Positions 56,315-64,000 of a stretch of DNA of 64,000 nt are shown one piece after another. Every line of letters begins with the position of its first letter. The first letter of the stretch is position 1. The position numbers and the translations under genes were made by a program. The DNA is from Pseudomonas sp. 21 (GTDB taxonomy: Bacteria > Pseudomonadota > Gammaproteobacteria > Pseudomonadales > Pseudomonadaceae). The notes beneath the pieces were generated by a model. The model was not told where the DNA came from. It saw only the letters and a program-made list of their open reading frames with translations, and searched no databases. The DNA lies in assembly GCF_000955805.1 (NCBI RefSeq), contig NZ_JYOA01000010.1, positions 337,900 to 401,899 on the forward strand, in the 5' to 3' direction.

Positions 56315-57121
56315 GTGAAGCTGGATTTGAAAGAACCCTTCAAGACCCTCTGGGCCGGCAAGGACCCGTTCGCCGAAGTCGAGCGCCTGCAGGGCAAGGT
56401 CTACCGCGAACTGGAGGGCCGCCGCACGTTGCGCACCGAAGTCGACGGGCGCGGTTTCTTCGTCAAGATCCACCGTGGCATCGGCTGGGGCGAGATCGTC
56501 AAGAACCTGTTCAGTGCCAAGCTCCCCGTACTCGGAGCGGGGCAGGAGCAGCGCGCCCTGGAGCGCCTGCACCAGGCCGGCGTGGCAACCATGACCTCGG
56601 TGGCCTATGGCGAGCGCGGCGGCAATCCGGCCGCGCAGCACTCCTTCATCATCACCGAAGAGCTGGCGCCGACGACCGACCTGGAAGTCCTCTCGCTGGA
56701 CTGGCTGCAGGCGCCGCCCGAGCCGCGCCTGAAGCGCGCGCTGATCGCCGAAGTGGCGAAGATGGTCGGCACCATGCACCGCGCCGGGGTCAACCACCGC
56801 GACTGCTACATCTGCCATTTCCTGTTGCACACCGACCGCCCGATCAGCGCCGATGACCTGCGCCTGTCGGTCATCGACCTGCACCGCGCCCAGACCCGCG
56901 CCGCCACCCCGCGCCGCTGGCGCGACAAGGACCTGGCGGCGCTGTACTTCTCCGCGCTGGACATCGGCCTTACACGCCGCGACAAATTGCGCTTCCTGCG
57001 CGGTTACTTCCTGCGCCCGCTGCGTGACATCCTCCGTGAGGAAGCCGCGCTGCTGGCGTGGATGGAACGCAAGGCGGCCAAGCTCTACGACCGCAAACAA
57101 CGATACGGAGACCTGCTCTGA
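56315..57121 (+). CDS. waaP: LPS core heptose kinase WaaP
   Basis: A 268-aa kinase-fold protein. Lys51 (FFVKIHRG) is the ATP Lys; HRDCYICHF (161-169) contains the catalytic Asp163 of the P. aeruginosa enzyme, and VIDLHRAQ the metal-binding Asp188. It phosphorylates HepI of the inner core and is essential in P. aeruginosa. The start is GTG at 56315 after AGGG; the family N-terminus begins here. It follows the REP block, so its translation is not coupled to waaG, but its stop overlaps the next start by one base (TGATG). Confidence 0.94.
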   Translation: MKLDLKEPFKTLWAGKDPFAEVERLQGKVYRELEGRRTLRTEVDGRGFFVKIHRGIGWGEIVKNLFSAKLPVLGAGQEQRALERLHQAGVATMTSVAYGERGGNPAAQHSFIITEELAPTTDLEVLSLDWLQAPPEPRLKRALIAEVAKMVGTMHRAGVNHRDCYICHFLLHTDRPISADDLRLSVIDLHRAQTRAATPRRWRDKDLAALYFSALDIGLTRRDKLRFLRGYFLRPLRDILREEAALLAWMERKAAKLYDRKQRYGDLL

Positions 57122-57855
57122 TGGCCGGCTGGGTACTCGAAGCCGACTACCAGCATCTCGCCGCCGATTTCGGCAGCCTGGATGCCGTGTTCGCCCTCGA
57201 AGGCGAGCGCATTACCAAGGATGCGATGTCCGACGTCGTGCGCATCGAGCGCGACGGCGTGCGCTATTACGTCAAGCGCTACCGCAAGCCGGGCAAGGGC
57301 TTCCGCCGCTACCTGCCGCGTCCGCGGGTGAAGGCCGAGTGGCAGAACCTCAAGCAGTTCGCCAAGTGGGGCATACCGACCGCGAAGGTGGTGGCCTACG
57401 GCCTGGAGCGCGTCAACGGTGGCTTCTCCCGTGGCGCGATCATCACCCGCGAGCTGGTCGGCACCGAGGACCTGCATGCCCTGGCCAAGCAGGACGATCC
57501 GCGTCTGAAGGATCGCGCCTGGGTCGAGCACGTCATGCGCCAGCTGGCCGGCTACACCCGGACCATGCATGACCACCACTTCACCCACAACGACCTGAAG
57601 TGGCGCAACATCCTGGTGGACGGGGAGGGCACGGTGTACTTCATCGATTGCCCGATCGGTGATTTCTGGGTCAGCTTCATGCTGCGCTACCGCATCAGCA
57701 AGGACCTGGCCACCCTCGACAAGGTCGCCAAGTACCACCTCTCCTACACGCAGCGCCTGCAGTTCTACCTGCTGTACCGGCGCCGCGAGCGATTGAACGC
57801 GTCGGACAAGAAGCGTGTCCGACAGATCGTCCATTTCTTCGAGGGACGCGAGTGA
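57121..57855 (+). CDS. wapP: LPS core kinase WapP-like (PA5008-like)
   Basis: A 244-aa lipopolysaccharide kinase-fold protein. Lys52 (YYVKRY) is the probable ATP Lys, HNDLKWRN (156-163) the catalytic loop with an intact Asp, and VYFIDCPIGDFW the metal-binding Asp region. It is predicted to phosphorylate a core sugar. The ATG at 57121 overlaps the waaP stop by one base. The symbol follows P. aeruginosa naming as I remember it. Confidence 0.85.
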   Translation: MAGWVLEADYQHLAADFGSLDAVFALEGERITKDAMSDVVRIERDGVRYYVKRYRKPGKGFRRYLPRPRVKAEWQNLKQFAKWGIPTAKVVAYGLERVNGGFSRGAIITRELVGTEDLHALAKQDDPRLKDRAWVEHVMRQLAGYTRTMHDHHFTHNDLKWRNILVDGEGTVYFIDCPIGDFWVSFMLRYRISKDLATLDKVAKYHLSYTQRLQFYLLYRRRERLNASDKKRVRQIVHFFEGRE

Positions 57856-58607
57856 AGGATTTCATTGCCGAGGGCGACCAGGCCCTGCTGGAAAACAATG
57901 CCCTGGCCGATTTCGACGCCCTCTGGGCCCTGCAGCTGGAAGCCGTGGACGAGCCCAACACCGAGCGCGGCGGCTGGAGCAGCGTGTACCGCTTGGAGCT
58001 GGACGGCACCGCCTACTACCTCAAGCGCCAGAGCAACCACCTGACCCGCAGCCTGAAACGCCCGCTCGGCGAGCCGACCTTCAGCCGCGAGTTCCGCAAT
58101 ATCCAGCGTTACCACCAGCTCGGCATTCCCTCGATGCAGGCGGCCTTCTTCGGCGCGCGGCAGGTCGGCGGCGAGCGCCGGGCAATCCTGATGACCCGTG
58201 CCCTGGACGGCTGGCGTGACCTGGACAGCCTGCTGCAGGGCTGGTCGAACCTGCCTGCCGAGCGCCGCCAGGCCATCCTGCGTGCCTGTGGCATGCTCGC
58301 CCGTCGCCTGCACGAGGCCGGGCAGATGCATGGCTGCTTCTATCCCAAGCACATCTTCCTGCGCGAAACCGACGACGCCTTCGAGGCGACCCTGATCGAC
58401 CTGGAGAAGACCCGCCCGCTGTGGTTCGGCCAGCGCGACCGCGTGCGCGACCTCGAACCGCTGCTGCGTCGTGCGCCGGACTGGAGCGAGACCGACGTGC
58501 GCAACCTGCTGGCGGCCTACCTGGGCACCGCTTCCGGCGGCCCGGAAGTCGACGACTGGTACCGCCGACTGGGCGCGCGCCGCAAGAAGAAGGAAAACCG
58601 CGCATGA
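57852..58607 (+). CDS. wapQ: LPS core kinase-fold protein WapQ-like (PA5007-like), altered catalytic loop
   Basis: A 251-aa member of the lipopolysaccharide kinase (Kdo/WaaP, InaA-like) family. The ATP Lys is Lys59 (YYLKRQ) and LIDLEKTR (181-188) keeps the metal-binding Asp, but the catalytic loop reads HGCFYPKHIFL (160-170), with Cys162 where WaaP has Asp163. It may be a pseudokinase or use another base. It overlaps the genes on both sides by 4 bp. Confidence 0.82.
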   Translation: MKDFIAEGDQALLENNALADFDALWALQLEAVDEPNTERGGWSSVYRLELDGTAYYLKRQSNHLTRSLKRPLGEPTFSREFRNIQRYHQLGIPSMQAAFFGARQVGGERRAILMTRALDGWRDLDSLLQGWSNLPAERRQAILRACGMLARRLHEAGQMHGCFYPKHIFLRETDDAFEATLIDLEKTRPLWFGQRDRVRDLEPLLRRAPDWSETDVRNLLAAYLGTASGGPEVDDWYRRLGARRKKKENRA

Positions 58608-60091
58608 GGCTGTCTGCCCTGCGCGATGCCGGCCGCGCCCCGTCGCTGCCCCTGCGCATCGAGCTGGAAGACGGCGCCGGCCCGGCCGAGCTGCGCCTGG
58701 ACAGCCTGCTGCGCGTCCTGCCCGGCCAGCGTTACGTCGCTGCGGCCAATTGGCGCGGCCGCCCGGTGCTGGCCAAGCTGCTGGTCGGCGGTCGTGCCGC
58801 GAAGCAGTTCCAGCGCGAACTCGACGGGGTGCGCCTGCTCGCTGAGCAAGGCCTGACCACGCCGCAGTTGCTGGCCGACGGCCTGAAGGATGGCGAGGGT
58901 GGCTGGCTGCTCTTCGAATTCCTCGACAACGCCCAGAGCCTCTGGGATGCCTGGCGCGTCGTGGAAGGCGAGCCGCTGCTGTCCGACGGCCAGGCCGCCG
59001 TCATCGCCGAGGCGCTCACTGCCATCGCCCGGATGCACGCCAAGGGCCTGTGGCAGGAAGACCTGCACCTGGACAACCTGCTGCGCCACGCCGGCCAGCT
59101 GTACCTGATCGACGGCGCCGGCATCCGCGCGGAAACCCCTGGCCAGCCACTGTCGCGCAAGCACGTGCTGGAAAACCTCGGGGTGTTCTTCGCCCAGTTG
59201 CCGGCCAGCCTCGATCCGTTCCTGGAAGAACTGCTGATCCACTACCTGCTGGCCAACGGCGAGCACGCACTACCGCTGGAAGCCTTGCAGAAGGAAATCG
59301 CCAGGGTTCGTCGCTGGCGCGTCGGCGACCTGATGAAGAAGATCGCCCGCGACTGCAGCCTGTTCAGCGTGTTCAAGGGGCCGTTCGGCCTGCGCGCGGT
59401 GCGCCGCGAGGAAGAGGAAGGCCTGCAGCCACTGCTGGCCGATCCGGATTCCTACATCAATCGCGGACACATCTACAAGACCGGCGGTGCTGCAACTGTC
59501 GCCCGCGTGGAGCTGAATGGCCGGCCTCTGGTGGTCAAGCGCTACAACATCAAGAACCTGCTGCACTGGTTCAAGCGTTTCTGGCGCCCCAGTCGCGCCT
59601 GGGCTTCCTGGCGCGAGGGCAACCGCCTGGACTTCCTCGGCATCGCTACGCCCAAGCCGCTGGCGGTGATCGAGCGCCGCTGGCTGTGGCTGCGCGGGCC
59701 GGCCTTCCTGATTACCGATTACCTGGCCGGTCAGGATATAATCGCCCGTTTCAAACCCTACCTGGACCATCCGGAGGGGGGCGGCCTGCCGCCGGAATCG
59801 GATCTTGTGGCCCTGGACAGACTGTTCGCGGCGCTGGTGCGCGAGCGCATCAGCCACGGCGACCTGAAGGGGCACAACCTGTTCTGGCAGGAGCAGGGCG
59901 AAGGCGGGCAATGGTCGTTGATCGACCTCGATGCCATGCAGCGCCACTCGCGAGAAGCGAGCTTCGCCCGCGCCTATGCCCGCGACCGTGCGCGCTTCCT
60001 GCGCAACTGGCCAGAGGGCAGCGCACTGCACCGGCTGCTCGACGAACGTTTACCGCGGGTGCCTGGCACCCGCCCAGATGAAAGAGGCTAG
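58604..60091 (+). CDS. Double kinase-domain LPS core protein (PA5006-like)
   Basis: A 495-aa protein with two kinase-like domains in tandem. Domain 1 (about 1-255) has WQEDLHLDN (150-158) and LIDG (168-171). Domain 2 (about 275-495) has VVKRYN (ATP Lys), HGDLKGHN (418-425) and LIDLDAMQ (439-446). Both catalytic Asp residues are present. It probably phosphorylates core sugars or works with WaaP/WapP; the exact acceptor is unknown. The ATG at 58604 overlaps wapQ by 4 bp; the longer frame upstream is a wapQ shadow. Confidence 0.8.
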   Translation: MRLSALRDAGRAPSLPLRIELEDGAGPAELRLDSLLRVLPGQRYVAAANWRGRPVLAKLLVGGRAAKQFQRELDGVRLLAEQGLTTPQLLADGLKDGEGGWLLFEFLDNAQSLWDAWRVVEGEPLLSDGQAAVIAEALTAIARMHAKGLWQEDLHLDNLLRHAGQLYLIDGAGIRAETPGQPLSRKHVLENLGVFFAQLPASLDPFLEELLIHYLLANGEHALPLEALQKEIARVRRWRVGDLMKKIARDCSLFSVFKGPFGLRAVRREEEEGLQPLLADPDSYINRGHIYKTGGAATVARVELNGRPLVVKRYNIKNLLHWFKRFWRPSRAWASWREGNRLDFLGIATPKPLAVIERRWLWLRGPAFLITDYLAGQDIIARFKPYLDHPEGGGLPPESDLVALDRLFAALVRERISHGDLKGHNLFWQEQGEGGQWSLIDLDAMQRHSREASFARAYARDRARFLRNWPEGSALHRLLDERLPRVPGTRPDERG

Positions 60092-60096
60092 ACCCT

Positions 60097-61854
60097 GTGG
60101 CATTGACCATCCTCGGCCTGTCCGGCGCCGTAAGCCATGACCCTTCCGCCGCCCTGTACATCGACGGCAAGCTGGTCGCGGCCGTCGAAGAAGAGCGCTT
60201 CGTCCGTGACAAGCACGCGAAGAACCGCATGCCCTACGAGTCGGCCAAGTTCTGCCTGGAGCAGGCCGGGATCAAGCCGTCGGACGTTGACGTGGTGGCC
60301 ATTCCCTTCGCCCCCATCAGCATCTTCGACAAGGCCCGCTGGCACTACGCCAAGCGCTACGCCTACGCGCCGGACCGCGCGCTGGACGCCATCCTGCTCG
60401 GCAATCGCCGCTACAAGCGCTACTACAAGCGCATCCAGTGGTGCCTGCAGCAGCTGGGCTTCGACCTGAAGAAGACCAAGATCCAGCCGGTCGAGCACCA
60501 CCTGGCCCACGCCTCCAGCGCCTACCACTGCTCGGGCTTCAAGGAGAAGACGGCGATCCTCGGGATCGACGGCAAGGGCGAGTACGCCACCACCTTCTTC
60601 GGCTACGGCGAGAACGGCAAGATCCACAAGATCAAGGAGTTCTACGATCCGGACTCCCTCGGTGGCCTGTACGGCGCGCTGACCGAATACCTCGGCTTCG
60701 ACATGCTCGACGGCGAGTTCAAGGTCATGGGCATGGCGCCCTACGGCGACGCCAGCAAGTACGATTTCTCCCGCCTGGCCAAGTTCGAGAACGGTGAGCT
60801 GATCATCAACACCGAGTACGCCAACGTCATCGGCTTCCGTCGCTACAAGGAAAAGGGCAAGGGTTACTACTTCTCGCCCAAGCTGATCGAGTGGCTCGGC
60901 CCGAAACGTGAAGGCGATATCGCCGACGATCCCTACATCCACTATGCCGCCAGCATCCAGGCTCTGTTCGAGAAGCTGTCGCTGGAGATGATGGATTACT
61001 ACCTGGGCGACATCATCCGCGAGACCGGCAAGATCGCCTTCGCCGGCGGTTGCGCGCTGAACGTCAAGCTCAACCAGAAGATCATCGCCCGTCCCGAGGT
61101 CAAGGAGCTGTACGTGCAGCCCGCGGCCAGCGACGCCGGCACCGCCGTTGGCGCCGCCGCGTACGTGTCCTGGGAACGTGGCGTGCCGGTCGAGAAGATG
61201 GAGCACGTCTACCTCGGCCCGGAATACAGCAACGAAGACGTCATCGCCGCCTGCGCCCGTCACGAGGCCAAGCCGACCTGGCGCAAGATCGACAACCTGT
61301 CCGAACTGATCGCCAAGGTGCTGGTGGACGGCAACCCGGTGGCCTGGTTCCAGGGTCGCCTGGAATTCGGCCCGCGCGCCCTCGGCGGCCGCTCGATCAT
61401 CGGCTGCCCGAGCGTTCCCGGCGTGGCCGACCGCATCAACGCGCAGATCAAGTTCCGCGAGCGCTGGAGACCCTTCTGCCCGTCGATGCTCGATACCGTC
61501 GGCCCGCAGATGTTCAAGATCGACCACCCGGCGCCCTTCATGACCTTCACCTTCGAAGTCAACGAAGAGTGGAAGACCCGTGTGCCGGAAGTCGTCCACG
61601 AGGACGGCACCTCCCGCGCCCAGGTCCTCAAGCGCGAGTTCAACCCGCGCTACTACGACATGATGAAGGAGCTGGAGCGGCTCACCGGCAACGGCGTGGC
61701 GCTCAACACCTCGCTGAACCGCCGTGGCGAACCGATGGTCTGCTCGCCGACCGACGCCCTGAACATGTTCTACGGCTCGGACCTGCAGTACCTGATCATG
61801 CAGGACATCCTCGTGGTCAAGGACGGCGCGGAGCCCTATGACTCGCTCGGCTGA
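60097..61854 (+). CDS. wapO: LPS core carbamoyltransferase (NodU/CmcH family), PA5005-like
   Basis: A 585-aa carbamoyltransferase. The N-terminal Kae1-like domain has the metal-binding His cluster VEHHLAHASSAYH (His134, His135, His138, His144), and the C-terminal domain has WFQGRLEFGPRALGGRSI. It makes carbamoyl-adenylate from carbamoyl phosphate and ATP and carbamoylates a hydroxyl, in P. aeruginosa probably O-7 of HepII. The start is GTG at 60097 with AGAGG upstream; it begins 5 bp after the double kinase gene. The symbol is from memory. Confidence 0.9.
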   Translation: MALTILGLSGAVSHDPSAALYIDGKLVAAVEEERFVRDKHAKNRMPYESAKFCLEQAGIKPSDVDVVAIPFAPISIFDKARWHYAKRYAYAPDRALDAILLGNRRYKRYYKRIQWCLQQLGFDLKKTKIQPVEHHLAHASSAYHCSGFKEKTAILGIDGKGEYATTFFGYGENGKIHKIKEFYDPDSLGGLYGALTEYLGFDMLDGEFKVMGMAPYGDASKYDFSRLAKFENGELIINTEYANVIGFRRYKEKGKGYYFSPKLIEWLGPKREGDIADDPYIHYAASIQALFEKLSLEMMDYYLGDIIRETGKIAFAGGCALNVKLNQKIIARPEVKELYVQPAASDAGTAVGAAAYVSWERGVPVEKMEHVYLGPEYSNEDVIAACARHEAKPTWRKIDNLSELIAKVLVDGNPVAWFQGRLEFGPRALGGRSIIGCPSVPGVADRINAQIKFRERWRPFCPSMLDTVGPQMFKIDHPAPFMTFTFEVNEEWKTRVPEVVHEDGTSRAQVLKREFNPRYYDMMKELERLTGNGVALNTSLNRRGEPMVCSPTDALNMFYGSDLQYLIMQDILVVKDGAEPYDSLG

Positions 61855-62971
61855 ACCGCGCGTCCTGCAGTTCTGCCACGGCTATGACGGGCCGTTCCTC
61901 GACTGTGCCCGTCAGTACGCCAGCCTGTTCGCCGGCACTGGCTACCGGGTTACCACGGTATTCCTCACCGGTGCGCCCGATCCGGAAGTCGTGGCCGGTT
62001 GCGCCAGCGACGAAGTGCTCTTCCTCGACTACAGCTCGCGGGACATCCGCGGGCTGAAGCTCAAGGCCATCCGCGACCTGCGCGAGATTGCCCGTTCCCG
62101 TGATTTCCGCTTCTGCATCGCGCACCGCTTCAAGCCGACCTGGATCGCCATGCTCGGCACCAGGCTGCCGATCATCGGTGTGCACCATGGCTTCGGTGAT
62201 TTCCAGCGCCTGGGGCGCAAGCTGTTCGCGCGCTTCTTCGCCGAGCGCCTTAGCCTGCTGGGCGTGTCCAATGCGGTGCGCGACGAAATCCGTGCCTGCC
62301 TGCCGGCCTGGCCGCAGGACCGCATCGAGACGCTCTACAACCGGGTCGACGTCGACGCCCTCAGGGACCAGCAGGTCGAACGCTATCCGGCGCGCCAGCA
62401 CCTGGGGCTGGCGGACAACGCCTGGGTGGTCGGCAACGTCGGCCGCCTGCATCCGGACAAGGACCAGGCCACCCTGCTGCGCGGCTTCGCCCGCGCCCTG
62501 CCGCGCCTGCCGCACAACAGCCTGCTGGCGATCCTCGGCAAGGGGCGACTGGAAGAGGACCTCAAGGACCTCGCGCGCGAACTGGGCATCGCCGACCGCG
62601 TGCTGTTCCTTGGCCAGGTTCCGGACGCCAAGCGCTACTTCAAGGCTTTCGACGTATTCGCCCTGACCTCCGACCACGAGCCTTTCGGCATGGTCCTGCT
62701 GGAAGCGATGGTGGCGGGTGTGCCGCTGATCTCGACCTCCGGCGGCGGTGCCGGGGAAATCGTCGAAGGACTGGGCATCCTCTTCCCGCTGGGCGACGAT
62801 GCCGCGCTGGCCGAAGGCCTGCGCCACCTGTCGGTGCTGGACCGCGAGCAGCGGGTGATGTGCGCGCAGCAGATGGAGCAGCGTTTGCAGACGCGCTTCT
62901 GCGATGAGGCCGTGCGCCGGGAGTTCTGGAGTCTGCCGCTGGTGAAGGCGTTACTCGCCCCCTCCCGCTGA
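61838..62971 (+). CDS. wapH: LPS outer-core glycosyltransferase WapH (GT4)
   Basis: A 377-aa GT-B glycosyltransferase. VLQFCHGYDGPFLDCARQYASLFA is the N-terminal domain start, VGNVGRLHPDKDQATLLRGFARAL the donor-domain start, and SDHEPFGMVLLEAMVAGVPLISTSGGGAGEIV the E-x7-E donor motif. P. aeruginosa WapH adds an outer-core glucose. The start overlaps the carbamoyltransferase by 17 bp, and an 85-bp gap without a recognisable feature follows. Confidence 0.9.
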   Translation: MTRSAEPRVLQFCHGYDGPFLDCARQYASLFAGTGYRVTTVFLTGAPDPEVVAGCASDEVLFLDYSSRDIRGLKLKAIRDLREIARSRDFRFCIAHRFKPTWIAMLGTRLPIIGVHHGFGDFQRLGRKLFARFFAERLSLLGVSNAVRDEIRACLPAWPQDRIETLYNRVDVDALRDQQVERYPARQHLGLADNAWVVGNVGRLHPDKDQATLLRGFARALPRLPHNSLLAILGKGRLEEDLKDLARELGIADRVLFLGQVPDAKRYFKAFDVFALTSDHEPFGMVLLEAMVAGVPLISTSGGGAGEIVEGLGILFPLGDDAALAEGLRHLSVLDREQRVMCAQQMEQRLQTRFCDEAVRREFWSLPLVKALLAPSR

Positions 62972-63056
62972 CGGCCCTGCGGCTCTCCCTTCATTCTTAC
63001 TGGCCTGGACGCTGGTTGCGCCCTTTGGCGATTCACTGACGAGCGCGCGATTGCAA

Positions 63057-63953
63057 ATGCTGGAACTCAAACTGGAAGGTGGTCGACGCTGGCTGGGCGA
63101 TGGGAGTGTGCAGATTCCCATCACCGAGTTCGGGGAGTGCCGTGGGCGATACCAGGGGAGTGTGTTCCTGCTCGCTTCCGGGCCTTCTGCCGGGCAGTTC
63201 CCGCTGGCGCGCTATGCGGACTGGCCGGTCATCGCGATGAATGGCTCCATCGTTCGCTGCGCCGACCAGAAGATCACGCCGTTCTTCTATATCTGCGATG
63301 ACCCCGGATTCGTGCGCGATCGCCCGGACCTCGCCTGCCTCGGCGCGCGCAGCGCCACGCACCTGGCAATGAGCCTCAACTGTTTCCAGGCGCTGCATCG
63401 TCATGACCCGACCTTGTTGCCGCAGAGGACGAATGTCTTTCTGCTGGAGAGGGTCAACCGCCGCCATGGCATGGCCGTGCTTTCCGACCGCTCCTATGCC
63501 TGGTCGATTCGCCATGATCCCGATCTGATCTGCGGGTTTTCCCTGCTGCGCAGGAAGGCCAATCGCATTGGCTTCAGCCGCGACATGAGCAAGGGTTACT
63601 TCGGCGGCCGCACCATCCCCTACGCCGCAACGCAACTGGCCTGCCACCTCGGCTTCGGTCAGGCATTCATCATCGGGATGGACCTGAACAAGAACATCGG
63701 GCGCTTCTACGAAACCGGCGCGGCCGCCCTGCCCAGCAGCCTCGACGAGGATTTCGAGGATTACATCCTGCCCAGCTTCCGGATCGTCGCCGAGAAGGTC
63801 ACGCCCCGATATCCGCTGCGGCTATTCAACCTGTCGCAAGGCAGCCGATTACCGGCCAGCGTTGTGCCGAAAGTCGAACCCGCCCAGCTGGATGCATTGC
63901 TCGAAGCAGAAATGGCAGCCGCGGGTGGAAAACGTCTGCGAGTGAGGTCGTGA
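63057..63953 (+). CDS. DUF115-like LPS core-region protein (PA5003-like)
   Basis: A 298-aa cytoplasmic protein. LLASGPSAGQFPLARYADWPVIAMNGSI near the N-terminus and FGGRTIPYAATQLACHLGFGQAFIIGMDL later resemble the Rossmann-like DUF115 / Campylobacter sialyltransferase (CST-I)-like fold found in sugar-modifying proteins. This suggests a role in core or surface-sugar modification, but the reaction is unknown. A TTG two codons upstream (63051) is a possible start; I prefer the ATG at 63057. Its stop overlaps the next start by one base. Confidence 0.78.
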   Translation: MLELKLEGGRRWLGDGSVQIPITEFGECRGRYQGSVFLLASGPSAGQFPLARYADWPVIAMNGSIVRCADQKITPFFYICDDPGFVRDRPDLACLGARSATHLAMSLNCFQALHRHDPTLLPQRTNVFLLERVNRRHGMAVLSDRSYAWSIRHDPDLICGFSLLRRKANRIGFSRDMSKGYFGGRTIPYAATQLACHLGFGQAFIIGMDLNKNIGRFYETGAAALPSSLDEDFEDYILPSFRIVAEKVTPRYPLRLFNLSQGSRLPASVVPKVEPAQLDALLEAEMAAAGGKRLRVRS

Positions 63954-64000
63954 TGGATCTGCAGCAACTGGTCGAATGCTGGAAGTGCGAAGTTTCGAAC
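63953..64000 (+). CDS. Start of next gene, cut by the window edge
   Basis: An ATG at 63953 overlaps the preceding stop (TGATG) and opens a frame of 16 codons to the window end (MDLQQLVECWKCEVSN). The coupling matches the rest of the operon, so a further LPS-region gene is likely. The product cannot be identified from this fragment. Confidence 0.55.
   Translation, partial: MDLQQLVECWKCEVSN

Overview
The window looks like chromosomal DNA of a Pseudomonas species of the P. aeruginosa lineage (P. nitroreducens/citronellolis-like rather than P. aeruginosa itself). It is very GC-rich and carries Pseudomonas-type REP elements. Two blocks follow the PAO1 gene order as I remember it (roughly PA5003-PA5030). 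No rRNA, tRNA, CRISPR array, insertion sequence or prophage gene was found.

Region 1 (1-4415): an amino-acid permease, an MFS transporter and a divergent LysR regulator, with a 27-bp operator-like palindrome and REP elements between the last two.

Region 2 (4438-24113): a leftward operon of 23 genes, almost all overlapping by 1-29 bp, for an aryl polyene (APE) membrane pigment. It runs apeC, apeD, two ACPs, apeG, a fused apeH-apeI, a glycosyltransferase and a separate acyltransferase, an MIO ammonia-lyase, apeK, apeL, apeM, then two unusual genes (a CPA2-type antiporter homologue and a protein with flavin-halogenase motifs), a methyltransferase, apeN, apeO, apeP, apeQ, apeR, and three small exported proteins. 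A good sigma-70 promoter (24085-24113) and a 5'-UTR hairpin that may cover the first ribosome binding site precede it. The cluster lies between homologues of genes that I recall as neighbours in PAO1 (LysR PA5029 and ParA-like PA5028), which suggests insertion of a gene island. Proposed logic: the ammonia-lyase makes the aryl acrylate starter; ApeH loads it on an ACP; ApeO/ApeC and ApeR condense, ApeQ reduces and ApeI/ApeP dehydrate; the methyltransferase and the halogenase-like protein decorate the aryl head; acyltransferases, LolA-like ApeL and MMPL ApeM move the lipid to the outer membrane.

Region 3 (24290-45155): housekeeping genes. These are an orphan ParA-like ATPase, a tandem universal stress protein, a hotdog thioesterase, TrxC, an HBM-type chemoreceptor, MetY, SelO, an MscK-like channel, a CvrA/NhaP2-type antiporter, an unknown membrane-anchored protein, an acyl-CoA dehydrogenase, RlmJ, MsrA and the c-di-GMP phosphodiesterase DipA.

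Region 4 (45156-52646): aceEF (pyruvate dehydrogenase E1/E2), divergent from glnE, with two related palindromic operators between them.

Region 5 (52932-64000): the LPS core operon. It holds waaF, waaC, waaG, waaP, wapP-like, wapQ-like, a double-kinase protein, a carbamoyltransferase, wapH, a DUF115-like protein, and the start of one more gene at the right edge. Genes are coupled by short overlaps except at waaG-waaP, where REP-like hairpins intervene. ilvE, which I recall between glnE and waaF in PAO1, is absent.
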